NCBI RefSeq assembly: GCF_009763805.1
Contig: NZ_CP046804.1
Coordinates: 2,046,001-2,110,000 of the forward strand
Origin: Vibrio cidicii
Lineage (GTDB): Bacteria; Pseudomonadota; Gammaproteobacteria; Enterobacterales; Vibrionaceae
DNA: 64,000 nt
Direction: 5' to 3'
Shown here: positions 38,855 through 47,791 of the stretch, piece after piece
How positions within the stretch are numbered: position 1 is the stretch's first letter
Layout: the number at the start of each line of letters is the position of its first letter
Notes under the pieces: generated by a model
Told to the model about the DNA's origin: nothing
What the model saw: the letters and a program-made list of their open reading frames with translations, nothing else
Databases searched by the model: none
Translations under genes and position numbers: made by a program

Positions 38855-40219
38855 TTAACCAAAAGAAGCCCAAATCACCGTTGCCACCAGCACCGGACAA
38901 ACGAACTTCACATACGAAGGCCAAACTTTACCAAACCACCCCAAGGTGAACTCAGGGTTGCCTTGTTCAAGTTCTTTGATCTTGCTAGAGCGGCTCCACA
39001 CCCAACCACCAAACAAGCAGAACAGCAAAGCGGCCGTTGGCTGCAGATATTGTGTAGCGACGGTTGCCACCAGTCCAAACAGCGCGCCGAAGTTGTACAC
39101 AATCACCACACTGAACAGGGCAATCAGGCCACCCAAGACCCAACTCGTGGTGCTGCGTTTGGTATTAAAGCGCTCACCGACAAGCGCAACAGGGCACTCC
39201 AACATCGAGATAGAAGAAGTGAGCGCGGCAATCGTCAGCAGCAAGAAAAACACCACAGCAAATATCTGACCGAGAAGCCCCAAGCTATCAAACATCAGCG
39301 GTAGCACGGTAAACACCAGCGTGTCTGAGCTCAGTAAAGAGCCATCTTCCGCATAGATTTGCACCCCTTTTTGCATCGCAACAAACATCGCGGGAAGCAC
39401 AACCAAACCGGCAATAAAGGCCACGGCAGTATCCACCAATGTGACATTCATAGCCATCTTCGGTAAGTTCTCTTTTTTGCTAAGGTACGAACCGTAGATC
39501 AGCATTGAGCAGCCACCAATGGTTAACGAGAAGAAACCTTGTCCCATAGCCGCCAGAATCAGTTTTCTATCCCACACCTTATCGAAATCAGGCACTAGGT
39601 AGTGTTTTAACCCTTCCATCGCGCCATTTTGCGTCATGATATAGACAAACAGCACAGCAAAGAGCACAAACAGAGCTGGCATTAAGCGGGTTGACCACTT
39701 TTCAATACCTTGTTTCACGCCACCTTGCACAATCAAAATAGTGAGCACATAAAAAATAATCGTACCGAAAAGGTTGCGCTCAACACTGAATCCTTTGAAC
39801 CATGCCGTCGCCGCTTCCATGCCGAGCAAGTCAGTGATTGCCCCAAGCATAAAGCAGATGATCCAACCACCGACGATGGAATAAAAAGCCAACACGGCAC
39901 TGGGCACACTAAGACCAATCCAACCAACCAGCCCACCGACTTTTTTGCCAACAGGGTGACTGGTGAGTGCGCGCATACTATCGACGGGGTTTGCTTGCCC
40001 ATGACGACCAATCGCCATCTCCACCACCAGCATTGGAAAAGCAACGATCAAAATCATGACTAAATAAACTAAAAGAAAAGCACCACCACCATTTGAGGCG
40101 GCTTGTGTCGGGAAGCCCCAAATATTCCCTAAGCCAACAGCCGCACCCGCTGCCGCTAGAATAAAGCCTAATCGAGAACCAAAATGTTCCCTCGGTTGAG
40201 AAGTTGTTTGCTGTGACAT
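38855..40219 (-). CDS. neurotransmitter:sodium symporter (NSS) family transporter
   Basis: A 454-residue inner-membrane protein with the LeuT-type start HFGSRLGFILAAAGAAVGLGNIWGFP, the sodium and substrate segment of membrane helix 1. Further LeuT-fold parts are FSLTIGGCSMLIYGSYL (helix 6 region) and FFLLLTIAALTSSISMLE (helix 8 with Na+-site Ser residues). These import amino acids or related solutes with Na+, using the gradient built by Nqr. The substrate cannot be told. The start MSQQTTSQ with AGGT upstream is preferred to a GTG five codons earlier. Confidence 0.93.
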   Translation of the reverse strand: MSQQTTSQPREHFGSRLGFILAAAGAAVGLGNIWGFPTQAASNGGGAFLLVYLVMILIVAFPMLVVEMAIGRHGQANPVDSMRALTSHPVGKKVGGLVGWIGLSVPSAVLAFYSIVGGWIICFMLGAITDLLGMEAATAWFKGFSVERNLFGTIIFYVLTILIVQGGVKQGIEKWSTRLMPALFVLFAVLFVYIMTQNGAMEGLKHYLVPDFDKVWDRKLILAAMGQGFFSLTIGGCSMLIYGSYLSKKENLPKMAMNVTLVDTAVAFIAGLVVLPAMFVAMQKGVQIYAEDGSLLSSDTLVFTVLPLMFDSLGLLGQIFAVVFFLLLTIAALTSSISMLECPVALVGERFNTKRSTTSWVLGGLIALFSVVIVYNFGALFGLVATVATQYLQPTAALLFCLFGGWVWSRSSKIKELEQGNPEFTLGWFGKVWPSYVKFVCPVLVATVIWASFG

Positions 40220-40538
40220 ACGACCTAACTGCACTTGTGAACTAGTTAGCTAGTACAATACAGAAACATGTTTGGCATAACAATCTTCAACTGGTCAATA
40301 ACTCGACACTTAACAAAAATATCAGACAATCACATCGTAAAATTTGGCATACACACCAGCTTTACTTTCCATAGAACACCTTGAAGTGCGCCGAAAAATT
40401 GATGTCGAGTGCTGTGATATCAGTGAACTGTACGTGATATCGAGGGAGTAAATATCATTTAATCAGCAATTTAGCCTGCAAAACGCTCCAACTTGGCTAC
40501 TTATTACTCTTGAGATATTTTTATTAATGGAGAGAAAA
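40220..40538. other. intergenic region between the NSS transporter and chitinase genes
   Basis: About 320 bases with no supported gene. Near the chitinase side there are repeated GATATC/GATGTCGAG elements (annotated separately). It should hold two divergent promoters; I could not pick clear -35/-10 pairs. Confidence 0.6.
40414..40441. promoter_or_regulatory. direct repeat GTGATATC, possible chitinase operator
   Basis: GTGATATC occurs at 40414-40421 and 40434-40441, exactly 20 bases apart (about two helical turns), about 100 bases before the chitinase start. A related GATGTCGAG at 40401 resembles the GATATCGAG of the second copy. This is the geometry of a two-site operator. The regulator is unknown. 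Confidence 0.4.
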
Positions 40539-43079
40539 ATGAGAGTCACTTTGTTATCAAGCGCGCTGATCAGTGCGCTTGGCGTCAGCTATCAAGCGCA
40601 GGCTTATCACTGCCAAAGCCTAGCGACATGGAATAGCAGCGAGATCTACACAGCCGGTAGTCAAGTTCAAAAAGAGAACCAAGCATTCGAAGCCGCCTAC
40701 TGGACTCAAGGCAATGATCCTGTCACGAACTCTGGCCCTTGGGAGGCATGGAAATCTCTTGGCCAATGTGACAACGGCGGAGGTAATCTACCACCAAGCA
40801 TCACCTTCTCTTCTCCAACCAATAATGCAGAAATTCCTGAAGGCGCGAGCATCACTTTGTTGGCGAATGCCAGCGATGAAGATGGCCAAGTTAGCCAAGT
40901 CGAGTTTCTTGCAGGAACACAATTGATTGCGGTGGTCACACAAGCACCATTTGAAACCCCATGGACCACCGTGAAAGGCATCTCTCAATTAACGGCCATT
41001 GCCACGGACAATGAAGGGGCAACCCAGTCCACCAACGTTAATATCAGCGTGTTACCCCAAGGAGAGCTTGCGCCACCAACGGTTTCTCTGACCAGCCCAA
41101 CCGGAAGTGAGACACTGAGCGATAAAGACCGCTTAGTATTGAGCGCTCAAGCGGCAGACGCCGATGGCATCGTGACGCAAGTGGAGTTCTTCGTCGATAA
41201 TCAATCGGTCTTTGTAGATACCAACGCGCCTTACGAGTACCTCTGGAATGCGGTTGCGGGCCCCCATACATTCAAAGCACAAGCGACCGATGATGCCAAT
41301 TTAACCACCATGAGCCAAAACGTCTCATTGGTTGTCAGTGGCAGCCACTCTGGCGGCTGCACGGACGTGGCTCCTTATCTGGCTGGCACACGCTACGAAG
41401 CGGGTACGCTGGTCTCCAATCTCAATCAGAAATACCGTTGCGATGTCGCAGGCTGGTGTTCTTCTGATGCCGCTTGGGCTTACGAGCCTGGCGTAGGCCA
41501 ATACTGGCAAGATGCTTGGAGTGGATTGGGCGCGTGCTCAACCCCACCGCAAATTACCATCACCTCACCGAATGACGGTTCGGTGGTACTCGCAGGCAGT
41601 AACCTAACCCTCAGCGCTAATGCTAGTGACGCCGATGGCAGCGTCACCCAAGTCGAGTTTTTCGCCAATAACTCGAGCTTAGGAGTGGTGACTCAGCCTC
41701 CCTACGCACAGACTTGGAGTGCCACTTTCGTTGGGGCCAATCAGCTAAAAGCGATCGCAACCGACAATGACAACAACGTGAGTGAGTCGCTGGTCAATGT
41801 CACGGTCAGTGATCAAGCGCTTGTCGTCACGCTCACTTCACCAACGGCTGGCCAAACGGTGGGTTTGGGGAAAAACGTGACCCTAAGTGCCGACGCGACC
41901 TCCCTCACTTCCGCGATTAAGCAAGTCGACTTTGTCGTCAACGGCAGTGTGATTGCAACCGACAATAGCGCTCCGTACTCCGTCTCTTGGACACCTGCGG
42001 CGATAGGTAACTTTACCGTCAGTGCTCAAGCGGTCGACTTAGCGGGTAATCAAGCACTCTCGGAAGCGGCGGCAATCAAGGTGGTTGAACAGTCGGAAAA
42101 ACGCCACAAACTGATTGGCTACTGGCACAACTTTGTAAATGGGGCTGGCTGTCCGATACGTCTCGCAGACATGTCAAACGCATGGGATGTGATTGATATT
42201 GCTTTTGCTGACAACGATCGCAACAGCAATGGCACCGTCCACTTCAACCTTTACTCAGGGGATATTTACAGCAGTTGTGCGCCGCTTGATCCGGTCCAGT
42301 TCAAACAAGATATGGCGGCACTGCAAGCGCAAGGTAAAAAGTTTGTACTTTCCCTTGGCGGAGCAGAAGGCACCATTACTCTGAATAGCGATCAAGATGA
42401 AGCGAATTTTGTTTCTAGCTTAACCGCGCTGATCAAAGAATGGGGATTTGATGGACTCGATGTGGATCTAGAAAGTGGCTCAAACCTTGTCCACGGTTCG
42501 CAAATTCAGGCAAGATTGGGCAGAGCCCTACTGCAAATTGAACAAAATATCGGTGGTGACATGTACCTCACCATGGCACCAGAACATCCTTACGTTCAAG
42601 GCGGTATGGTGGCCTACAGCGGAATTTGGGGAGCCTACATTCCGGTCATTAATGCTACTCGCAGCACACTCGACTTACTTCATGTTCAGCTCTACAACAA
42701 TGGTGGATTACCCAACCCTTACCTACCGGGCGCCGCTCCTGAAGGCTCTGTCGATATGATGGTTGCGCAATCTAAGATGTTGATTGAAGGCTTTGAGCTC
42801 GCCGATGGCACTCGTTTTGAGCCGCTTCGCGACGACCAGGTGGCCATTGGCCTTCCTTCTGGGCCAAGTTCAGCTAACTCTGGCCAAGCGCCGACTCAAA
42901 ATATCCTAGATGCACTCGATTGTTTAACATTAGGCGCAAAATGCACCACGGTGAAACCGGCGTTCAACTACCCGAATTTTGGTGGTGTGATGACGTGGTC
43001 AATTAACTGGGATGAGCATGATGGTTTCAATTTCTCCAAACCTGTGGGAGATAAATTAACGCAAATGAATGCCCGCTAA
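40539..43079 (+). CDS. secreted modular GH18 chitinase
   Basis: 846 residues. A signal peptide covers about 1-22 (cleavage after AQA). Order: a CBM5/12-type chitin-binding module (about 24-75, Trp-rich, ending GPWEAWKSLGQC); two Ig-like domains (about 83-270); a second chitin-binding-like module (about 273-334, YLAGTRYEAGTLV, WSGLGAC); two more Ig-like domains (about 337-515); and a GH18 catalytic barrel (about 521-846). The catalytic motif DGLDVDLE is at 638-645 with the acid Glu645. YWHNF and the MTWSINWDEHDG end are typical. It hydrolyses chitin outside the cell. GGAGAG four bases before the ATG supports this start over an ATG four codons upstream. Confidence 0.95.
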   Translation: MRVTLLSSALISALGVSYQAQAYHCQSLATWNSSEIYTAGSQVQKENQAFEAAYWTQGNDPVTNSGPWEAWKSLGQCDNGGGNLPPSITFSSPTNNAEIPEGASITLLANASDEDGQVSQVEFLAGTQLIAVVTQAPFETPWTTVKGISQLTAIATDNEGATQSTNVNISVLPQGELAPPTVSLTSPTGSETLSDKDRLVLSAQAADADGIVTQVEFFVDNQSVFVDTNAPYEYLWNAVAGPHTFKAQATDDANLTTMSQNVSLVVSGSHSGGCTDVAPYLAGTRYEAGTLVSNLNQKYRCDVAGWCSSDAAWAYEPGVGQYWQDAWSGLGACSTPPQITITSPNDGSVVLAGSNLTLSANASDADGSVTQVEFFANNSSLGVVTQPPYAQTWSATFVGANQLKAIATDNDNNVSESLVNVTVSDQALVVTLTSPTAGQTVGLGKNVTLSADATSLTSAIKQVDFVVNGSVIATDNSAPYSVSWTPAAIGNFTVSAQAVDLAGNQALSEAAAIKVVEQSEKRHKLIGYWHNFVNGAGCPIRLADMSNAWDVIDIAFADNDRNSNGTVHFNLYSGDIYSSCAPLDPVQFKQDMAALQAQGKKFVLSLGGAEGTITLNSDQDEANFVSSLTALIKEWGFDGLDVDLESGSNLVHGSQIQARLGRALLQIEQNIGGDMYLTMAPEHPYVQGGMVAYSGIWGAYIPVINATRSTLDLLHVQLYNNGGLPNPYLPGAAPEGSVDMMVAQSKMLIEGFELADGTRFEPLRDDQVAIGLPSGPSSANSGQAPTQNILDALDCLTLGAKCTTVKPAFNYPNFGGVMTWSINWDEHDGFNFSKPVGDKLTQMNAR

Positions 43080-43096
43080 GTGCGAGTGTCTATAAC

Positions 43097-43125
43097 AAGA
43101 GAGCACCTCAATCGGTGCTCTCTTT
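43097..43125. terminator. bidirectional terminator between the chitinase gene and yggN
   Basis: An 11-bp perfect stem AAGAGAGCACC/GGTGCTCTCTT with a six-base loop (43097-43107 with 43114-43124), between convergent genes. T runs are short. Confidence 0.8.
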
Positions 43126-43163
43126 ACTTCGTCAGTTCATCACAACCCGATACAATACACGTG

Positions 43164-43907
43164 TTAAATAGTAAAGACTTGATAGTTCTTCAGTTCTGGG
43201 ATTTTTTTCAGCATCTCTTGCTCTTGCGCCGCCATGTCATCCAGTGAGTCACAGAAATCTTGTGTCTGCTTTTCCACCTCTTTGCTATGCGCTTTTACCT
43301 TCTCTTCGACCTTTTTCTTAAGCTCAGCCATGCTGTCGGAGAGCGCTGAGAGGTTAAAGCCACCCTCGCCTTTCATTTTGCTCGAAAGAGCCTCAAAGGC
43401 GCTGGCAAAAAACTCTTTATTGAAAATCTCTTGAGCGCGCTGAAAATCCTCTCGCCAAGATTGGGTCATCGAAGAGAAACTCTCCGCCGGCAGAACCAAC
43501 TCGCCCTCTTGGTAATAACGCGATTCAACCTCGGCGAAGAACTTTCCCACCGCCTGTTTGACGTTATCAAAAGCGCCAGGCGCATCCAAACTGGCTGCGA
43601 CGTCATCAATCACATCATTGGCAAACGCTAATCCATCGGCAGCTAATTGCTTTGCTTTTGGCAGATAGGCGTTGAGGTTTTCACGATAAGATTCGATAGC
43701 GGCTTGTTGATCTTGGCTGAGGTCGATCTTTTCCCCGTGAATATAGAGGTTGTTTTGGCTATCGACGCGAGCTTTATCACCATTTTGTTGATGAATTTCC
43801 ACCGCTTCGCCATCAAGACGGATCTCATTTTTTATATCAACACGGCACTGCGTCGCAGAAACCGAGAACGTGGTCAGCATGGAGATTAAAACAGCTAGCT
43901 TTTTCAT
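43164..43907 (-). CDS. yggN: YggN family (DUF2884) periplasmic protein
   Basis: A 247-residue protein with a Sec signal peptide (residues 1-18, ending VSA). A small domain CRVDIKNEIRLDGEAVEIHQ with YIHGEKIDLSQDQQAAIESYR (in parts) follows, then long amphipathic helices including a charged stretch ELKKKVEEKVKAHSKEVEKQ. This matches E. coli YggN (DUF2884). Function unknown; likely periplasmic. It has its own upstream region of about 200 bases shared with the divergent recQ-family gene. Confidence 0.88.
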   Translation of the reverse strand: MKKLAVLISMLTTFSVSATQCRVDIKNEIRLDGEAVEIHQQNGDKARVDSQNNLYIHGEKIDLSQDQQAAIESYRENLNAYLPKAKQLAADGLAFANDVIDDVAASLDAPGAFDNVKQAVGKFFAEVESRYYQEGELVLPAESFSSMTQSWREDFQRAQEIFNKEFFASAFEALSSKMKGEGGFNLSALSDSMAELKKKVEEKVKAHSKEVEKQTQDFCDSLDDMAAQEQEMLKKIPELKNYQVFTI

Positions 43908-44111
43908 TACGCTTCCTTAACGATTTTCGCCAAACTATAACAGCTCGTAATAGGTATTTTGTCAGTAAATTGTCACAACTTATCGTACACATCAAGGCCG
44001 TAAACTGACGGATTTCTCCCCTTGATTCATACTATTGCCCTTCTTCTACACCATGAGATTTGCTGGCTTTCCGGTTATGATACTCAAGAACATCACTGGA
44101 GAGAATGGAAC

Positions 44112-46041
44112 ATGAGCGAGATGAACCTCGAAGCAACACTCAAATCGGTATTTGGCTTTGACCGTTTGCGCCACGGACAGCAAAGCGTGATAGACAACGT
44201 ACTGTCGGGACACTCAGCCGCGGCCATATTCCCCACAGGTTTCTGGCAAGTCACTCTGCTATCAGCTTCCAGCCCTGTGCCTACCTCACTTAACTTTGGT
44301 CGTTTCCCCACTGATTGCGTTGATGAAAGATCAACTCTCCTTTCTCCACAGCAAAGGCATTGCCGCTGCGGCGATTGAATCGGGTCAAGCCAAAGAAGAG
44401 ACTCAGGCGGTGATGAACGCCGTTAAACAGGGGCAAATCAAAGTGTTGATGATCTCGGTGGAGCGGCTGAAGAACGAACGCTTTCGTCAATTTATCTCAG
44501 AAGTGGCTATCTCGCTCATGGTGGTCGATGAAGCGCACTGTATCTCAGAATGGGGCCACAATTTTCGTCCAGATTATCTCAAACTGCCTCAATACCAACG
44601 CGCATTGAACATTCCTCAAGTACTGCTTCTCACCGCAACGGCCACACAAGCTGTGGTCAAGGACATGCAGGATAAATTCGCCATCGCGCCACAGCATGTC
44701 ACGATTACTGGCTTTTATCGCCCCAACTTGGATCTTTCTGTCTCGCCCTGTCGCGAGGAGAATAAAGGCGAGGCTTTGCTAAGTTTGCTGGCACAAGATC
44801 CTCATGCGCCAACCATTGTATACGTTACTTTGCAGCACACGGCTGAAGTTGTCGCTCAAATGCTACAAACTGCGGGTGTGAAAGTGGCGGCTTACCACGC
44901 AGGGCTCGATCACAGCGTGCGTGACACCATTCAAACGCAGTTTATGCAAGGCGAACTCGATTGTATTGTCGCCACCATCGCCTTTGGCATGGGCGTCGAT
45001 AAAGCCGATATTCGCCGCGTAATCCACTTTGACTTGCCCAAATCGATTGAAAATTATGCGCAAGAAATTGGCCGTGCCGGGCGTGATGGAAAGGCGTCAC
45101 AGTGCATTCTGCTCGCCAATCAAAACGGCTTGAGCGTGCTGGAAAACTTTGTCTACGGGGACACACCAGAGCAGGCCGACATTGAACAGGTTCTGAAGCA
45201 AATTGCCAATGCGGGTGAGCGATGGGAAGTGATGCTAAATAGGTTGGCAAATGAGGCCAATATCCGTCAACTGCCGCTAAAAACGCTGTTGGTTTATCTC
45301 GAACTTGCTGGGCAAATCGAAGCGCAGTTTGCCTATTTTGCTGAATATCGTTTCAAATTTATCGACAGCGCCAACACCATTTTACAGCGTTTTTCCGGTG
45401 AAAGACGCCAGTTTGTCGAGGCCATTTTCCACTGTTCAGCACAATCCAGAGTATGGTGTCAAACCGATTTCGAAGCACTTTGGCTCACCTACCGCGCCGA
45501 AAGACAGCGCATAGTAGCCGCCTTAGAGTATTTTCATCAGCAAGGCTGGATCGAACTGGAAAGCAAACAGATGACCGATGTCTATCGGGTGTTTCCGTTC
45601 CAAGAGCCACTGAGCACGCTAGCTGAGCGCTTGCATCAACTGTTCAAGGACAAAGAGCGGAGTGATGTCGCTCGCGTACATCAGATGCTCGACTTTTTCC
45701 AAGCAGATTCCTGCCTAAGCTACACCCTTGCCAGCTATTTTGCCGACAGCCAAGCGCCAAAGCACTGCGGACACTGTTCGGTGTGCCGAGGTCAAGTGGC
45801 GCATCTGCCGCTTGAAGTGGAGCAAACTTTTCCAAACGACAAGGCGCAGGGTTGGATCGATGAGTTACAAGCGCAAAGTGCAACGCCATTGAGCGCGGAG
45901 TTGATCACTCGTTTTCTCTGTGGCATCAATACGCCATTGCTGACCAAACTGAAAGCCAAGAAGCTAACGGGGTTCGCCAAGCTTGAGAGCGTGCCATACA
46001 GCAAGGTTTACCAACAAGTAGAGCAGCTTAGAAAAAGCTAA
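44112..46041 (+). CDS. RecQ-family ATP-dependent DNA helicase (non-canonical paralog), interrupted by a +1 frameshift
   Basis: Superfamily 2 3'-5' DNA helicase. Motif 0 is FGFDRLRHGQQ. Walker A, after repair, is FPTGSGKSLCYQLP (near residue 40). Motif II is VVDEAHCISEWG, then LLTATAT, and motif VI is EIGRAGRDGK. The frame breaks at 44240-44242 (GTTTC for GTTC) inside Walker A; removing one T restores TGSGKS and a 642-residue protein. The C-terminal region has a cysteine cluster CGHCSVC but no HRDC domain I can see, so it is probably a second RecQ-type helicase, not the canonical one. Its end overlaps the convergent dinB by 14 bases. Confidence 0.9.
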
Positions 46042-47092
46042 GTTGCCGCGTTTGCTCTTGCGGTTTTAGCATCACGCTCAGCCCAAGCAGGCGAATCTCG
46101 CGCCCTTTTTGCCGTTGCAGAACATCTTGTAGCAACTGACGAAAATAGGCCAAGTCCAGCTCACTGTGCACATGTTCAATGGTGGTGAGTTGGAAGTCGG
46201 CAAATTTCATTTTGATCCCTTGCTTGATAATCGCTTTGTCTGGGTTGGCTTTTTGCAAACGCTTTTCCAACTCGGGGTAGAGCTTTTCTTCAATCACTTG
46301 CCAGCACTCTTGATAACTGGAGATGTTCTGACTAAAAGTGCGTTCAACGCCAACGGATTTTCGTTCACGTTCAACCACCACGTCGCGCTCATCAATGCCA
46401 TGACTGCGTTTCCACAACGATCCCCCTAAACGGCCAAAGTGGCGTAGCAGCTCGCGATAATCACTGTTTTTAATGTCTTCACAACGATAGAGACCGGCTT
46501 GATGGAGTTTTTCTAGACTCACTTTGCCAACCCCAGGGATCTTTTCCAGCGGCAGTTTATCTACCACCTCCTGCACTTTCTCTGGCGGAATAACAAATTG
46601 TCCGTTGGGTTTGTTCATGTCCGAAGCCACTTTGGCGAGAAACTTAATTGGCGCGACTCCGGCTGATGCTGTCAGTTGCAGTTCCTGCCAGATATCACGG
46701 CGAATCGCTTGTGCGATTAACGTGGCAGAACCATGGCATTGGGTTGAGTCGCTGACGTCTAGGTACGCTTCGTCCAACGAAAGCGGTTCGATAAGGTCGG
46801 TATAGCGGGAGAAGATTTCCCTGATATGTCGCGAGACCTGGACATACACCTGCATCCTTCCCGGCACCACCAGTAATGAAGGGCAAAGCTTGAGCGCTTG
46901 CGCGGTTGGCATAGCACTGCGCACACCAAATTTACGCGCTTCGTAATTACAGGTACTGAGTACCCCTCGCTGCTTTTCATGTCCACCGACCGCCAAAGGG
47001 CGGCCACGATAATCGGGATTGTCGCGCATTTCTACGGCGGCATAGAAACAATCCATATCAACGTGAATGATTTTTCTCACGCGTTCTGACAT
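46028..47092 (-). CDS. dinB: DNA polymerase IV
   Basis: A 354-residue Y-family translesion polymerase (E. coli 351). The catalytic carboxylates are in IIHVDMDCFYAAVEMRD and PLSLDEAYLDVSDS. Steric-gate and finger motifs (YEARKFGVRSAMPTAQALKLCP, in parts), the helix-hairpin-helix IPGVGKVSLEKLHQAG, and a terminal QLSFF beta-clamp-binding motif are visible. A perfect LexA box lies 16 bases upstream of the start, so it is SOS-controlled. It converges on the helicase gene. Confidence 0.97.
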   Translation of the reverse strand: MSERVRKIIHVDMDCFYAAVEMRDNPDYRGRPLAVGGHEKQRGVLSTCNYEARKFGVRSAMPTAQALKLCPSLLVVPGRMQVYVQVSRHIREIFSRYTDLIEPLSLDEAYLDVSDSTQCHGSATLIAQAIRRDIWQELQLTASAGVAPIKFLAKVASDMNKPNGQFVIPPEKVQEVVDKLPLEKIPGVGKVSLEKLHQAGLYRCEDIKNSDYRELLRHFGRLGGSLWKRSHGIDERDVVVERERKSVGVERTFSQNISSYQECWQVIEEKLYPELEKRLQKANPDKAIIKQGIKMKFADFQLTTIEHVHSELDLAYFRQLLQDVLQRQKGREIRLLGLSVMLKPQEQTRQLSFF

Positions 47093-47107
47093 TTTGCGCC
47101 CGGACTA

Positions 47108-47127
47108 TACTGTTTAAAAAAACAGTA
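47108..47127. promoter_or_regulatory. LexA (SOS) box of dinB
   Basis: TACTGTTTAAAAAAACAGTA is a perfect CTGT-N8-ACAG LexA operator with matching flanks. It is centred about 25 bases before the dinB start codon. Confidence 0.93.
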
Positions 47128-47187
47128 TAGTAGCAGCAGTCGATTTTGCAAAGCAAGACGTCACTGATGTCACGCCCTGGGCTAACA

Positions 47188-47421
47188 TTATTTGCGCAGC
47201 ATCACGTCTAACTGGTCGACCAACTCCGCCCAATCGGGATCTTCTTCAATCGCTTCACGCAGAAAACTCGCTTGAGCTTGGGTCCAAAAACTGGCCTGGT
47301 GCAGTGGTTTGGTATCGCGTGGATGACGGTGAGCGTTGATAAACTCATCTATCTCCCCAGGTGAACTGCCAAGCCCTAACTGTTCAAACAGTTCAGTCAT
47401 GCCGTGTTGATGAAGTTGCAT
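47188..47421 (-). CDS. DUF2789 family protein
   Basis: A 77-residue soluble protein MQLHQHGMTELFEQLGLGS, then IDEFINAHRHPRDT and SFWTQAQASFLREAIEEDPDWAELVDQLD (in parts). This is the DUF2789 pattern found in marine Gammaproteobacteria; function unknown. AGGAGG four bases before the ATG fixes the start well inside a longer open frame that begins at 47496. Confidence 0.87.
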   Translation of the reverse strand: MQLHQHGMTELFEQLGLGSSPGEIDEFINAHRHPRDTKPLHQASFWTQAQASFLREAIEEDPDWAELVDQLDVMLRK

Positions 47422-47493
47422 AGTACCTCCTGACATCACAACGGTTTTTGAGTTCGATTCACTAAGTATAGAAGCCATTGCCAGCCCATCCCC

Positions 47494-47524
47494 CAATAAA
47501 AAACAACCCAGCCGAAGCTGGGTT
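47494..47524 (-). terminator. intrinsic terminator after nqrM
   Basis: An 8-bp perfect stem AACCCAGC/GCTGGGTT with a CGAA loop on plus (TTCG on the minus strand), 47505-47512 with 47517-47524. On the minus strand GTTTTTTATT follows. Confidence 0.92.
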
Positions 47525-47538
47525 GAGTAATGACAAGG

Positions 47539-47772
47539 TTATGCTATGCGGTCTTTTTCCCACTCTGAGAGTTTTTGTGCCCGGGCCGCTTCTCGTGCTT
47601 CACGCTTTTTACGCGCATCACACGGTTCTGGGCAGTTGCAGACTTTTTCAATACCAACCGCGCCCAAACCACCACAACTTCCTTTCACCACTTTTTTCTG
47701 GAAGATATAACCCACTGCCATCGCGGTAATCACCGTAACAAACACCGCAAAGGTAATTAGAAATGTACTCAT
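47539..47772 (-). CDS. nqrM: Na+-NQR maturation protein NqrM
   Basis: A 77-residue protein (DUF539). One N-terminal membrane helix (residues 2-24) precedes a conserved cluster of four cysteines: Cys33 in GSCGG and Cys45, Cys47 and Cys51 in CNCPEPC. A charged tail follows. NqrM is needed to place the iron centre between NqrD and NqrE. It lies directly after apbE and the nqr operon, as in other vibrios, and ends the cluster at a terminator. Confidence 0.95.
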   Translation of the reverse strand: MSTFLITFAVFVTVITAMAVGYIFQKKVVKGSCGGLGAVGIEKVCNCPEPCDARKKREAREAARAQKLSEWEKDRIA

Positions 47773-47791
47773 ACGCTTAAACTCAATCCTG

